Counted from the first letter of the stretch, positions 6,092 to 16,205 are shown. The stretch: 64,000 nucleotides of DNA from Lysobacter defluvii IMMIB APB-9 = DSM 18482 (GCF_000423325.1 NZ_AUHT01000012.1:1-64000); one strand, 5' to 3'. A program made the numbers and translations. Notes: generated by a model not told the origin, from the sequence alone.

Positions 6092-8224
6092 TCAGGGGGA
6101 TGGCGCCGCTTCGAGCTGGTAGAAGTTGCCGCGCTGGCTGAGCAGCTCCAGCGGTCCCGTGCCTGCGGTGTCCTGCACGCTCCATAGCTCCTCGTGCACG
6201 TAAATCCGTCCCCCGTGCCGGGAGACCGGCACCCAGCGCCGCTCCATGAACAGGTAACAGCCGTTGACCCCGGGGGTGCATTTGGTGGTCCAGCCGCTGT
6301 GGTCGCGGTAGCGCCGCGCCACCATCATCCCCTCCGCCAGCTCCCAGACCAGCGGTGACCAACCCACCCCGCGAACATCGACGGACACCTGGCGCCCGGT
6401 CTGCCCGGGGCCGTCCAGGACGATGAAAAAATCGACCGGCTGCCCACCGGCGTCGGTGGGTTCGGAGGCATTGAACCCGGAGCGCCACGACCTGGCCAGG
6501 TTGCCGGCATCGAACTCCAGGCTGCCGTCCCGCACGGCGGACATGGCGAAGATTGTCTTGCTGCGGCCGTCGGCGAGCCGGAAGGCGCCCACCACTCCAT
6601 CCCCTTTCCGGCCGTCCTGCAGTACGCGCACGAACTCGGCAGCATCCCCGTCGCCGTAGGAGACGTGCAGGCGCCCACGTCCATCCAGCGTCCAGGCGAA
6701 CGACTGCCCGTCGTCGAGCACCGCGCCACCGCCACCAATGTCGAACCGGTGCAGCGCGTAGTTCGATCCGGAGGTCCTTTCCTCGCTGCCCCGGCCGTAG
6801 ATCTCGGGCCGGTGCAGCTGCAGCGCGCGGACGGCGGGGATCTCCCCTGCCCGGAAGGGAACCTCGGCCACTCCATCCCGATATGCGAGCACGGAGCGCG
6901 TGTGGGTGCTGGCGACGTCGGGGTGCTCCGGGTTGTCGGGGTGGGAAACGACGTTGTGGGAGGTGACGGCGAAGATGTCGCGCCCATCACCACCTGCGAC
7001 CAGGGGAGTGACGTCCAGTCGCACGGTGCTGAAGACCTGGCGGACCTGCGCGCCGTCGCGGTATCCGACGTACTCCCGCGGCCGCGGGGTGTCGAGCATG
7101 ATGGTCGCCGCGGGACCGGACATGACCCACGTCGCCCCGGTGTCCAGGACCGGCCGGGTATCGACGTAGGTGCCAGAGCCGCCAGCCTCCAGGACCAGGC
7201 GCTCGCCACCAATGACGCCCACGCGGATCGTGCCGGCCGCGCTGCCCGGCAGCAGCCATTTCGCTCCCGTCATGGCTGCAATGTCCGCAGGGGCGATCAC
7301 CTCCGGGTCCGTCAGGGTGGCGGCGATGGCCGCATCGATCGCGCCGGGGGCAGCCGCATCGACAGAGTCCATGAACCGTCGATACGCGTCGGCATCGCTG
7401 ATCAGCTCCATGGTGTCCCTGACGCCCCGGGGCAACGCGTGGCTGCCGTCGACCACCAGCTTCAGTGCCGCCGACATCGGCAGCAGCTCGTCCAGGTCCA
7501 TCGCGGACCCCACGGCAGCGAGTCCCGCCCCGCTCTCGATCGGCTCGCCGTCGTTGGCCAGCTGTGCCAGGAAGGCATGTGCCGTGCTCAGGCGGCTGAC
7601 CTGGACCTGGTTGTTCTCGTCGCGGGTGAGGATGCCGTCGCTGCCCGCTTCCACGCGAAGGTGCTCGAAACCGCCGACTATGCTGGCCAGCACGATCTGC
7701 CCCTGGCGGCTCTCCAGCCGGACGACCCGATCGCCCAGACCGATCACCTCGATCGCGTAGTTGCCGCGGACATCCGCCCTGGTGCCGAACCGATGGCCTC
7801 CGACCCACGCCGTGACCGCTGCGCCGCCACTACCCTCGGTCACCCGCCCCTCCAGCCTCAGCGCCTCGCCCACATCGATGGTCACCTGTGCCATGCCGGG
7901 GCGGCGTGGGGTCTTGACCATGTAGCTCAGCGTGTCGCGACCGGTAAACCCCGGGTTGGGCGTGTAGACCACCTGCTGGCCCACTACCTTCGCCCGCCCG
8001 TTGGCGGGACGCCGGAGCAGGTGCACCGGGGTGTTCCAGCCAGCCCCCGGGTCGTTGGCCAGCACGTCAATGCGGATGGTCCGGCCGCGCGCGGTGACGG
8101 CGGCATCGTCGATGGCCCCGTCGCCCAGGCGCGGCCCCGGATCCCGGGCGGTCGCCGCGGCCGTGGTGCAGGCCATCAGGCCGCCCAGCAAGGCGCCGAC
8201 GATCCAGGTCGTTCTCTTGATCAT
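6092..8224 (-). CDS. Large lipoprotein with a cadherin-like/Ig-like domain
   Basis: This is a 710-residue protein. The signal sequence ends in LMAC, a lipobox, so it is probably surface or periplasm anchored. Residues about 35-125 form a tandem-95/cadherin-like domain (IRIDVLANDPG, then VVYTPNPGFTGRDTLSYMV). The next 80 residues look like a carboxypeptidase-regulatory beta sandwich (LEGRVTEGSGGAAVTAWV). The remaining ~480 residues are unrecognised, beta-rich, and end with a small Cys pair (CTPGVNGC). It starts at 8224 behind GGAGAG. It stands alone, divergent from ttcA. Possible adhesin or surface sensor; function unknown. Confidence 0.75.
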   Translation of the reverse strand: MIKRTTWIVGALLGGLMACTTAAATARDPGPRLGDGAIDDAAVTARGRTIRIDVLANDPGAGWNTPVHLLRRPANGRAKVVGQQVVYTPNPGFTGRDTLSYMVKTPRRPGMAQVTIDVGEALRLEGRVTEGSGGAAVTAWVGGHRFGTRADVRGNYAIEVIGLGDRVVRLESRQGQIVLASIVGGFEHLRVEAGSDGILTRDENNQVQVSRLSTAHAFLAQLANDGEPIESGAGLAAVGSAMDLDELLPMSAALKLVVDGSHALPRGVRDTMELISDADAYRRFMDSVDAAAPGAIDAAIAATLTDPEVIAPADIAAMTGAKWLLPGSAAGTIRVGVIGGERLVLEAGGSGTYVDTRPVLDTGATWVMSGPAATIMLDTPRPREYVGYRDGAQVRQVFSTVRLDVTPLVAGGDGRDIFAVTSHNVVSHPDNPEHPDVASTHTRSVLAYRDGVAEVPFRAGEIPAVRALQLHRPEIYGRGSEERTSGSNYALHRFDIGGGGAVLDDGQSFAWTLDGRGRLHVSYGDGDAAEFVRVLQDGRKGDGVVGAFRLADGRSKTIFAMSAVRDGSLEFDAGNLARSWRSGFNASEPTDAGGQPVDFFIVLDGPGQTGRQVSVDVRGVGWSPLVWELAEGMMVARRYRDHSGWTTKCTPGVNGCYLFMERRWVPVSRHGGRIYVHEELWSVQDTAGTGPLELLSQRGNFYQLEAAPSP

Positions 8225-8391
8225 GATCCACTCTCCCTTTGGATGAAGATCGGCCCCGCGGCGCCCGGCAAAGGGGGAAAGGCCGGGCGCACACGGGGCC
8301 GAATGCTGGTAGATCGCGATCTGCGGGCGGGAACTGCCAAGGTGTGCACAATCGGCGCCCGGCTCGGCGGCCTGGCCGGGGCGCACGCAGC

Positions 8392-8397
8392 TAAACT
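8392..8397 (+). promoter_or_regulatory. -10-like hexamer close to the ttcA start
   Basis: TAAACT ends 9 nt before the ttcA ATG and no Shine-Dalgarno sequence lies between. Transcription would begin within a few bases of the start codon, giving a leaderless or near-leaderless mRNA. No good -35 is visible. Confidence 0.35.
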
Positions 8398-8406
8398 GGC
8401 GGGCAC

Positions 8407-9237
<831 letters not shown>

Positions 9238-10143
9238 ATGTTCTTCCGCAACCTGACCTTCTTCCGCTACCCCACCTCGCTCAAGCTCGACACCCTCGAC
9301 GCCGGACTGGACGAATGCCAGCTCCGCCCCGTCGGCCCGCTGGAACTGTCCACCCGCGGGTTCATCTCCCCCTACGGTCGTGACTCCGAAGTGCTGGCCG
9401 CCCGCCAGGGTGACGCAGTGTGGGTGACCCTCGGCGGAGAGGACCGGCTGCTGCCGGGCGCGGTGGTCAACGACATGCTCTCGCGCAAGCTCGACGAGAT
9501 CGAGGAGAAGGAAGGCCAGCGCCCCGGCGGCCGCACCCGCAAGCGGCTGAAGGACGAGCTCATCACCGAGCTGCTGCCGCGCGCCTTCGTGAAGCCCTCG
9601 AAGACCGACGCGCTCATCGACACCACCCACGGCGTGATCGCCATCGACACCTCCAGCCGCAAGACCGGCGAGGCGCTGGTGAGCGAGGTGCGTCGCGCCC
9701 TGGGCAGCTTCCCGGCCCTGCCGCTCAATGCCGAGATCGCCCCCCGTTCGGTGCTGACCGGCTGGGTCGCCGGCGGCGAGATGCCCGAAGGCCTGGTGAT
9801 CGGCGAGGAGTGCGAGCTGCGCGACCCGGTCGACCAGGGCGCGGTGGTCAAGGTGCAGCGCATGGACCTGCACAGCGACGAGATCGCCCGCCACCTGGAG
9901 TCCGGCAAGCAGGTCACCCGCCTGGCACTGAGCCTGGACGACCACGTCAGCTTCGTGCTGGGCGAGGACCTGGTGGTGCGCAAGTTCAAGCTGCTCGAGG
10001 GCGCCGTCGACGAGCTGGAGTCCACCGATGCCGACGACGTGCGCGCCGAGATGGACGCCCGCTTCATCCTGATGGCGGCCGAAGTGAAGCGGCTGTTCTC
10101 GGTGCTGGAGTCGGCCATGAAGCTGAGCCGCGCCGAGGGGTGA
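9238..10143 (+). CDS. rdgC: Recombination-associated protein RdgC
   Basis: This is a 301-residue protein, the normal RdgC length, with the diagnostic N-terminus MFFRNLTFFR and GWVAGGEMPEG in the middle. RdgC forms a ring dimer on double-stranded DNA and restrains RecA filament formation. The ATG directly abuts the ttcA stop codon. Its last codons overlap the proposed GTG start of the YgjP-like gene. Confidence 0.95.
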   Translation: MFFRNLTFFRYPTSLKLDTLDAGLDECQLRPVGPLELSTRGFISPYGRDSEVLAARQGDAVWVTLGGEDRLLPGAVVNDMLSRKLDEIEEKEGQRPGGRTRKRLKDELITELLPRAFVKPSKTDALIDTTHGVIAIDTSSRKTGEALVSEVRRALGSFPALPLNAEIAPRSVLTGWVAGGEMPEGLVIGEECELRDPVDQGAVVKVQRMDLHSDEIARHLESGKQVTRLALSLDDHVSFVLGEDLVVRKFKLLEGAVDELESTDADDVRAEMDARFILMAAEVKRLFSVLESAMKLSRAEG

Positions 10144-10964
10144 ACCCCGTTGCGCCGTCATCCCCGCGCACGCGGGGATCCAGGGACCTTCCTCCGGCAT
10201 CGCCATCCACCCGAGCCTCCCTGCAGGCCGTCCTCCCCGACGGCCGCACGGTCGAAGTCCCCTACGCCCGCCACCCGCGTGCCCGCCGCATCAAGCTCTC
10301 GGTCGATGACCGCGGCGCCCGGCTGACCTTGCCCCCGCGCGCCAGCCTCGCCGCTGGCGAGCGCTTCGTGGCCGAGCACGCAGGCTGGCTGGCCACGCAG
10401 CTGCATCGCCACGCGCCGCCGTCGCAGGCGCCACTCGAGCCATTCGCGACCGCGTCCCTGCCGCTGCAGGGCGCCGAGCGCCCGTTGCGCTGGCAGCCTG
10501 CCCGCCTTGCGCGGCTGGGCGAGGACCCCTCTGATCCGGACGGGCTGCTGTTCGAATTCCCGGAACGGGCCACCCCCGCCGCCGCGGTGCGGGTGCTGCG
10601 CGAGTTCTATCTCGCCCACGCCCGCGCGCAGGTGGGTCGCTGGCTGCCTTCGTACCTTTCCGGTCTGCCCCGCGCGCCCCGGTCGTTCCGCATCCGGCCC
10701 GTGCGTTCGCAATGGGGCTCGCTGGCGCCGGACGGGACCGTGTCGCTGGACCTGGCGCTGGTGCTGGCGCGGCCTTCGGCCTTCGAGTACGTGCTGGTGC
10801 ACGAGCTTTGCCACCTGCTGCAGGCCAACCACTCGCCGCGATTCTGGGCGGAGGTGGAGGCGCGGTTCCCGGCCTGGCGGGAGGAGCGGGATTGGCTGCG
10901 GGAGAACGGGGGTAGGGTGAAGGCGCGTTTGAAGGCGTTGCTGGGCGGGGGTGCCGGGAGCTGA
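10140..10964 (+). CDS. YgjP-like M48-family metallopeptidase (SprT/WLM-related)
   Basis: This protein has the zinc motif HELCHLLQANHSPRFW (HExxH plus a downstream His) near residue 222 and the family segment VRSQWGSLAPDGTVSL before it. The recognisable family begins around LPDGRTVEVPY at residue 31. No ATG exists upstream in frame; the only plausible start is GTG 10140, which overlaps the rdgC stop (GTGA). A REP-like palindrome (10156-10185) is therefore translated as part of a 28-residue N-terminal extension. An unusual start near 10221 cannot be excluded. Role unknown. Confidence 0.8.
   Translation: MNPVAPSSPRTRGSRDLPPASPSTRASLQAVLPDGRTVEVPYARHPRARRIKLSVDDRGARLTLPPRASLAAGERFVAEHAGWLATQLHRHAPPSQAPLEPFATASLPLQGAERPLRWQPARLARLGEDPSDPDGLLFEFPERATPAAAVRVLREFYLAHARAQVGRWLPSYLSGLPRAPRSFRIRPVRSQWGSLAPDGTVSLDLALVLARPSAFEYVLVHELCHLLQANHSPRFWAEVEARFPAWREERDWLRENGGRVKARLKALLGGGAGS
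10156..10185 (+). repeat. REP-like palindromic element (left copy)
   Basis: CGTCATCCCCGCG CA CGCGGGGATCCAG contains a 9-bp stem (ATCCCCGCG at 10160-10168, CGCGGGGAT at 10171-10179). It shares the pattern GTCrTyCCCGCG with the element at 10968-10997 in opposite orientation. Such palindromes are scattered in Xanthomonadaceae genomes. This copy is inside an open frame. Confidence 0.7.
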
Positions 10965-10967
10965 CTC

Positions 10968-10997
10968 GTGGGTTCCCGCTTTCGCGGGAACGACGGG
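10968..10997 (-). repeat. REP-like palindromic element (right copy, inverted)
   Basis: GTTCCCGC (10972-10979), loop TTTC, GCGGGAAC (10984-10991), flanked by GTGG and GACGG. Read on the - strand it is CCGTCGTTCCCGCGAAAGCG, the same family as the 10156 element. It lies between two convergent genes, where it may also help stop transcription. Confidence 0.7.
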
Positions 10998-11005
10998 GGC
11001 AGGGC

Positions 11006-11869
11006 TCAGGCGGTGCCTTCGAGGAAGCCGCGCAGCTCGCCGGCAACGCGCTCCGCCTGCTCCATGTGCAGGTGGTGCCCGCCTTCCAGCGTGACCAGGC
11101 TGGCATCGCGCAGGCAGGCATACCGGGCTTGCCGCTGCTCCTCGGGGAAATACGACTGCGGCGGGTTCGCGTACACCACGCGCACCGGGCACTCGATCGC
11201 GGCGAGGATGCCGCGCACCTGGCCTTCGGTCATGCGCACGGCGGTGGGGCGGGTCAGGCGCGGGTCGCTGCGCCAGCTGAAGCCGGGAGGCTCCTCGCCG
11301 CCGCGCACCGGGGCGATCCCGCGCTCGACCAGGAGCCGCGCGGCTGCCTCGTCGATCCCACCGGCCGCGACACGCGCCTTGAGCGCAACCGCGGGATCAC
11401 GGAAGCGCCGCAGCGGGCGCTGCGGGGCCGCGCTGGCGGCGAAGGCCTCCTGCAGGCGGCGGCCGCTCTCGGCCTCTTCCTCGGTCAGGGCGCCGAGCGA
11501 CTCGATCACCGCCAGGCGCTGGATCCGGGCCGGCATCGCGGCGGCCATCACGCTGGCGACGGCGCCGCCCAGCGAGTGGCCGAGCAGCACGAAGCGCTCC
11601 CAGCCCAGCGCATCCGCCGCGGCAAACACCGCGCGCGCGGTGTTGGGGACGGTGTACTCGGCCGCGGGTGGCAGGTGTGCGCTGGCGCCGTGGCCGGGCA
11701 TGTCCAGGGCCGCCAGCTCGATGCCCGGCAGGTGCTCCTGCAGCGGCAGGAAGCTCGCGGCGTTGTCGAGCCAGCCGTGCAGCGCCAGCACCCGTGGCGC
11801 GCCGGGCGGTCCCGGGCGGCGCAGCCCGGCCAGCCGGCCGAACGCGGTGTCGACGGCGAACTCGCGCAT
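11006..11869 (-). CDS. Alpha/beta hydrolase
   Basis: This is a 287-residue serine hydrolase. LALHGWLDNAASF forms the oxyanion loop, LLGHSLGGAVAS carries the nucleophile Ser (about residue 97), and EGGHHLHME near the end holds the catalytic His. The substrate is unknown. The start ATG overlaps the hemH stop codon (11867-11871), indicating translational coupling downstream of hemH. No signal peptide is present, so it should be cytoplasmic. Confidence 0.85.
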   Translation of the reverse strand: MREFAVDTAFGRLAGLRRPGPPGAPRVLALHGWLDNAASFLPLQEHLPGIELAALDMPGHGASAHLPPAAEYTVPNTARAVFAAADALGWERFVLLGHSLGGAVASVMAAAMPARIQRLAVIESLGALTEEEAESGRRLQEAFAASAAPQRPLRRFRDPAVALKARVAAGGIDEAAARLLVERGIAPVRGGEEPPGFSWRSDPRLTRPTAVRMTEGQVRGILAAIECPVRVVYANPPQSYFPEEQRQARYACLRDASLVTLEGGHHLHMEQAERVAGELRGFLEGTA

Positions 11870-12849
11870 CAGTCGCGGTCCAGGTGGCGCCTGGCCAGGG
11901 CGGCAATCACGTCGGCGTGCCCGGGGCTGTCGTTGAGGCAGGGGATGTAGCGCAGCTTCCCGCCGCGCGCGGCGAACTCCTCGGCCAGCTCCATGGAGAT
12001 CTCCTCCAGCGTCTCCAGGCAGTCGGAGGCGAAGCCCGGGGCAATCACGTCGACCTCGCGCACGCCCTGGTCGGCCAGCCGCTGCAGGGTGCCGGAGGTG
12101 GACGGCTCCAGCCACTTCGCCTTTCCGAAGCGCGACTGGTAGGACACGTCCCACTGTCCCGGCTCAAGGCCCGCGGCGGCGGCGATCGCGGCGGCGCTGG
12201 CCTCGCACTGGCGCTGGTAGGGGTCGCCGTTGTCGACCACCTTCTGCGGCAGCCCGTGGAAGGAGAACAGCAGGTGCGCCGGCCCGTGCTCGCGGTGGCG
12301 GGCGCGGATCGTAGCGGCCACCGCCTCCACCCAGGCCGGGTCGTCGTGGTAGTCCTGGACCACGCGGATGCCGGTGCCGCCAACCCGGTCGACGACGTCC
12401 TGCATCGAAGCGGTGGTGGTGGTCGAGTACTGCGGGTACAGCGGCACCAGTAGGATGTCCTCGAATCCCGAGGCGCGCAGGTCCTGGAGCACGGCGGCCA
12501 GCGAGGGGTTGCCGTAGCGCATCGCGTCGACCACCCGCACGCCGGGCATGCGCTCGGCCACCGCGTCGGCCAGTCCGCGTGTGTAGACCGCCAGTGGCGA
12601 GCCGCCCTCCATCCAGACGCTCGCGTACTTCGGCGCCACCTTCGGCGCCCGCAGCGGCAGCACCACCCCGTGCAGCAGGGGCAGCCAGAACAGGCGCGGC
12701 AGGTCGACGACGCGGGGGTCGCCCAGGAACTCGCCCAGGTAGCGGCGCACGGCCGGCGGGGTGGGGGAATCGGGGGTGCCGAGGTTGGCGAGCACGACGG
12801 CGCTCGAGGCCCGCGCGGGCGCGGGTGCACTGGCGGTGGAAGCGTTCAT
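11869..12849 (-). CDS. hemH: Ferrochelatase HemH
   Basis: This 326-residue enzyme inserts Fe2+ into protoporphyrin IX, the last step of heme synthesis. The N-terminal VVLANLGTPDSPTPPAVRRY is the family signature; LLFSFHGLPQKVVDNGDPY contains the catalytic His, and VIAPGFASDCLETLEEI the conserved Glu region. I chose ATG 12849; a longer frame exists upstream but lacks family similarity. A TATCCT box ends 7 nt upstream of this ATG. The alpha/beta hydrolase gene follows with overlapping codons. Confidence 0.95.
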   Translation of the reverse strand: MNASTASAPAPARASSAVVLANLGTPDSPTPPAVRRYLGEFLGDPRVVDLPRLFWLPLLHGVVLPLRAPKVAPKYASVWMEGGSPLAVYTRGLADAVAERMPGVRVVDAMRYGNPSLAAVLQDLRASGFEDILLVPLYPQYSTTTTASMQDVVDRVGGTGIRVVQDYHDDPAWVEAVAATIRARHREHGPAHLLFSFHGLPQKVVDNGDPYQRQCEASAAAIAAAAGLEPGQWDVSYQSRFGKAKWLEPSTSGTLQRLADQGVREVDVIAPGFASDCLETLEEISMELAEEFAARGGKLRYIPCLNDSPGHADVIAALARRHLDRD

Positions 12850-12856
12850 GCGCCCA

Positions 12857-12862
12857 AGGATA
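12857..12862 (-). promoter_or_regulatory. -10-like hexamer at the hemH start
   Basis: On the - strand GGTATCCTTGGGCGCATG places TATCCT 7 nt before the hemH ATG, without a ribosome site between. This suggests a leaderless hemH mRNA. The same GGTATCCT string precedes tatA and tamA. Confidence 0.4.
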
Positions 12863-12982
12863 CCGGGGGCAAGCGGAACGCCCGCCCGCCAACCGTTGGC
12901 TGAACGTTCGCGCCGGTCCGCGGTCGAAGCCTTCACGGGCCTCTATATTGGCCCGGTCCCGCCATTCACCGCCGGAGTGCAC

Positions 12983-13882
12983 ATGTCGATCCTGCCGCGC
13001 CTTGCCACCGTTGTCCTCGCCCTTGCCGTGGCCCTGCCGGCGACCGCCGGCGTCCAGGAGGACGAGCGCGCCCGCAACTCGTTGCGCGTGCTGCAGGAGA
13101 TCCAGGCAATCCCCGAGTCGGGCATCCCGGCGGCCATGTTCGACGAGGCCAAGGCAATCGTCGTCATCCCCGACACCCTCAAGATCGGCCTGGTCCTGGG
13201 CGGCCGCCGCGGGCACGGGCTGCTGTCGGTGAAGACGGCCGACGGCACCTGGTCGAACCCCGCGTTCGTGAAGCTCACCGGCGGCAGCATCGGCTTCCAG
13301 GCCGGCGTGCAGTCCTCGGACGTGGTGCTGGCCTTCACCACCCAGCGCGGGCTGGACTCCATCGTCAACGGCAAGATCACCCTGGGCGCGGATGCCTCGG
13401 TCGCCGCCGGCCCGATCGGCCGCACCACCGGCATGGCCACCGACGGCCAGCTGAAGGCGGAGATCTGGTCCTGGTCGCGCGCGCGCGGCCTGTTCGCCGG
13501 CGTGGCCCTGGACGGCGCGGTGCTGACCATCGACGACGAGGCCAACCAGGCCGTCTACGGCGCCGGCACCACGCCGCGGATGATCTTCGAGGACCGCGCC
13601 CCGCAGCGTCCGTCCGCCGAGGTGGTCTCGTTCCGCGACCAGCTGGAGGAAGCCTCCGCGGCCGCCCACGCGAGCCGTGCCGGCAGCGTTCCCGCGAGCC
13701 GAGCCGCGACGGCGCCGGCCGTCGCCCCGGCGGCTCCTGCCGCGCCCGCCGCCCAGCAGGATTGGGGCAGCCAGCCGCTCAACGTCCCCGCCGGGCAGGA
13801 GCGTCCGAGCGCGCCGGCGCAGCAGGGCTTCCAGCCGGTAGAACCGGACGAGGACCGCGTCCGCAGCGAGCCGCTTCCCTGA
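12983..13882 (+). CDS. SYLF/Ysc84-domain secreted protein
   Basis: This is a 299-residue protein with a signal peptide (cleavage after about ATAG, residue 23). Residues about 25-200 are a SYLF (Ysc84) lipid-binding domain: EAKAIVVIPDTLKIGLVLGG, GHGLLSVK, GGSIGFQAGVQSSDVVL and EIWSWSRARGLFAGVALDG are the conserved blocks. The last 90 residues are a low-complexity Ala/Pro/Gln tail. In bacteria the family is periplasmic and of unclear role. A TATATT box at 12944-12949 could be its -10. The gene stands between hemH and tatA. Confidence 0.88.
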   Translation: MSILPRLATVVLALAVALPATAGVQEDERARNSLRVLQEIQAIPESGIPAAMFDEAKAIVVIPDTLKIGLVLGGRRGHGLLSVKTADGTWSNPAFVKLTGGSIGFQAGVQSSDVVLAFTTQRGLDSIVNGKITLGADASVAAGPIGRTTGMATDGQLKAEIWSWSRARGLFAGVALDGAVLTIDDEANQAVYGAGTTPRMIFEDRAPQRPSAEVVSFRDQLEEASAAAHASRAGSVPASRAATAPAVAPAAPAAPAAQQDWGSQPLNVPAGQERPSAPAQQGFQPVEPDEDRVRSEPLP

Positions 13883-13957
13883 GCGGCCGCCTGTCATCGT
13901 AGGTGCGGGGACCCTGCGGTATCCTGAGCACCGTTCACGGCTCCGGCAGGTTCAACC

Positions 13958-14209
13958 ATGGGCACTTTCAGCATCTGGCACTGGGTCGTCGTGCTGGTCA
14001 TCGTGGTGCTGGTGTTCGGCACCAAGCGCCTGAAGAACGTCGGCCGTGACGTTGGTGAGGCGGTCAAGGGCTTCAAGCAGGGCCTGTCCGACGAGGACGC
14101 CGACAAGCCACGGCAGCGGCTGCCGGACGAGCGCCCCGGCGACGCCGACGACGTGGCCGCGCGGCGGCGCGAGGACGAGCCCGCCCCGCGCGACCGCGAC
14201 GGCCGCTGA
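13958..14209 (+). CDS. tatA: Twin-arginine translocase subunit TatA
   Basis: This is an 83-residue protein with one N-terminal membrane helix, the hinge [11 protein letters not shown], and an amphipathic helix [16 protein letters not shown]. The charged C-terminal tail is typical. TatA multimerises to let folded proteins with RR signal peptides cross the inner membrane. It is the first gene of tatABC; GGTATCCT (13918-13925) upstream may be its -10 box. Confidence 0.95.
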   Translation: MGTFSIWHWVVVLVIVVLVFGTKRLKNVGRDVGEAVKGFKQGLSDEDADKPRQRLPDERPGDADDVAARRREDEPAPRDRDGR

Positions 14210-14233
14210 CGTCGGGCCGGGGGCCCGGGTGGC

Positions 14234-14728
14234 ATGTTCGACATCGGCTTTACCGAGCTGCTGCTGGTCGCAGTAGTGGCGCTGGTCGTGCTCGGTCCCG
14301 AGCGGCTGCCGCGGGCGGCGAAGTTCGCCGGCCTGTGGGTGCGCCGGGCGCGCGCGCAGTGGTACTCGGTGAAGTCAGAGTTCGAGCGAGAGATCGCCGC
14401 CGACGAATTGCGCCGCAGCATGGACCACGCCCGGGCCTCGATGCAGGAAACCGAAGCGGCCGTGCGCGAGACCCGCGCCGGGATCGAGCGCGATGCCGCC
14501 GGCCTGGAGCGCGCCGCCCGGCGAAGCCCGGGCGACGGAGCCGCGGGGCAGCGGCCCGATCCGCCGGTCGAGGACCCGCGCCCGGACACTCCGCCCGAGG
14601 GCGATCCCGATCCCGTCGAACCGCCGCTGCATGATCCGGACCCGGGGACACCGGCACCGGACGAGCCGGGGCACCCCGCCCCCGTCCGCGAACCGGACCC
14701 GCCGCGGGCACCCCGCGAAGCCCCATGA
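14234..14728 (+). CDS. tatB: Twin-arginine translocase subunit TatB
   Basis: This is a 164-residue protein with the signature [20 protein letters not shown], then GPERLP and a long amphipathic helix. The C-terminal 70 residues are a disordered Pro/Asp/Glu-rich tail longer than in E. coli. TatB forms the signal-peptide receptor with TatC. The end overlaps the tatC start by 4 bp (ATGA). Confidence 0.94.
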   Translation: MFDIGFTELLLVAVVALVVLGPERLPRAAKFAGLWVRRARAQWYSVKSEFEREIAADELRRSMDHARASMQETEAAVRETRAGIERDAAGLERAARRSPGDGAAGQRPDPPVEDPRPDTPPEGDPDPVEPPLHDPDPGTPAPDEPGHPAPVREPDPPRAPREAP

Positions 14729-15483
14729 GTTCCTCCGGATCGATGCCGGACGCCGGCCCCGAAGCCACCGAAGCCCGCCTGGTCGACCATCTGGTCGAAC
14801 TGCGCGCCCGGCTGCTGCGTGCGATCGCGGGGCTCTTGCTGGTGCTGCTGGGCCTGCTGCCGTTCGCCAACCGCCTGTACGGCTGGCTGGCCACGCCGCT
14901 GCTGGAGAAGCTCCCGCCCGGCGGGCAGCTGATCGCGGTCGAGGTCGCCAGCCCGTTCTTCGCGCCGCTCAAGTTGGCCTTCTTCGTCGCCTTGCTGGCG
15001 ACCATGCCCTGGCTGCTGTACCAGGCCTGGGCCTTCGTCGCGCCCGGGCTGTACCGCCACGAGAGGCGGCTGGCCGCGCCGCTGCTGGCCACGGCGGTGG
15101 GCCTGTTCTACGCGGGCTGCGCCTTCGCCTTCTGGCTGGTGCTGCCGATGGTGTTCCGCTTCCTGGTCATGGTCGCGCCGGAAGGGGTCGCGATGATGAC
15201 CGACATCAACGCGTACCTGGACTTCGTGCTGGTGGTGGTGCTGGCCTTTGGGCTGTGCTTCCAGCTGCCGGTGGCGCTGGTGGTGGCCTCGGCGCTGGGG
15301 CTGGTCACCCCGGCGCAGCTGCGCGAGGCGCGTGGCTACGCGATCGTCGGCGTCTTCATCGTCGCCGCGGTCATCACCCCGCCGGACGTGGTGTCGCAGC
15401 TGATGCTGGCGATCCCGATGTGCCTGCTGTACGAGGCGGGCATCATCGCCGCCGGCTGGGTACGGCCGCGGCGCGAGGCGTGA
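14725..15483 (+). CDS. tatC: Twin-arginine translocase subunit TatC
   Basis: This is a 252-residue inner-membrane protein with six helices. The N-terminal [13 protein letters not shown] and the [26 protein letters not shown] region are TatC hallmarks for RR-signal recognition. It ends in VIAAGW near helix 6. It is coupled to tatB by overlap and followed at once by the RDD gene. Confidence 0.95.
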   Translation: MSSSGSMPDAGPEATEARLVDHLVELRARLLRAIAGLLLVLLGLLPFANRLYGWLATPLLEKLPPGGQLIAVEVASPFFAPLKLAFFVALLATMPWLLYQAWAFVAPGLYRHERRLAAPLLATAVGLFYAGCAFAFWLVLPMVFRFLVMVAPEGVAMMTDINAYLDFVLVVVLAFGLCFQLPVALVVASALGLVTPAQLREARGYAIVGVFIVAAVITPPDVVSQLMLAIPMCLLYEAGIIAAGWVRPRREA

Positions 15484-15491
15484 CGGCGCCC

Positions 15492-16205
15492 ATGCAGGAG
15501 GCGGTGGTTCGCGGTCCCCACGCCGCCGGATTCTGGCAGCGCGCGACGGCGTGGTCCCTGGATGCGCTGGTGCCGGGACTGTTGGCGCTCGTGTTGTCCT
15601 GGCCGCTGCTGGCGCCTGCGCTGGCGAGGCTGGAGGCGGTGACCGACGCGGGTCTGCACGAGCTGGCCTCGGCCATGGCAGAGGCGCTCCATGCGCAGAT
15701 CGGGGGCAGCGCGGGGCTGGCCGACCTCCCCCTGCTGCTCCTGCCCCCGACCCTGCAGGCCGCCGCCCGGCTTTCGCCCGCCGTGTGGGCGGCGCTGTGG
15801 CCGCCCCTGCTCGCGTTCGTGGTCCTGCTGGTGGCCTGGTTCGGCGGGTTCGAGGCCTCGCGCGCCCAGGCGAGCCCCGGCAAGCGGCTGCTGGGACTCC
15901 GCGTCACCGGGGCCGACGGCGACCGGTTGGGCCTTGGCCAAGCGCTCGTCCGGCAACTGGCGGGCAGCCTCTCGTGGGCCACCCTCAACCTGGGGCACCT
16001 GATGGCACTGGCCGGGCCGGAGCACCGCGCGCTGCACGATCGCCTCGCGCGTACCCGGGTCGTGGCGGCGCGGCGCGGACTGCCGGCGTGGGCCTGGCCC
16101 TGGCTGCTGTTCGCCATGCTCGCGCCCGTGGCCGCGGCCGGGTGGCTGGGCAGCCGCACGGCGGCGCGGCTGCAGTACCTGCTCGAGCAGGCGTTCTGGT
16201 ACTAG
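15492..16205 (+). CDS. RDD-family membrane protein
   Basis: This 237-residue protein has an RDD signature variant, FWQRATAWSLDALVPGLLAL (Arg and Asp in helix 1), and SPGKRLLGLRVTGADG in the middle, followed by a C-terminal helix pair. RDD proteins are small membrane proteins, some linked to ion tolerance; function here is unknown. ATG 15492 was chosen; GTG 15480 overlapping the tatC stop is possible. The gene appears to be the last of the tat operon. Confidence 0.82.
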   Translation: MQEAVVRGPHAAGFWQRATAWSLDALVPGLLALVLSWPLLAPALARLEAVTDAGLHELASAMAEALHAQIGGSAGLADLPLLLLPPTLQAAARLSPAVWAALWPPLLAFVVLLVAWFGGFEASRAQASPGKRLLGLRVTGADGDRLGLGQALVRQLAGSLSWATLNLGHLMALAGPEHRALHDRLARTRVVAARRGLPAWAWPWLLFAMLAPVAAAGWLGSRTAARLQYLLEQAFWY

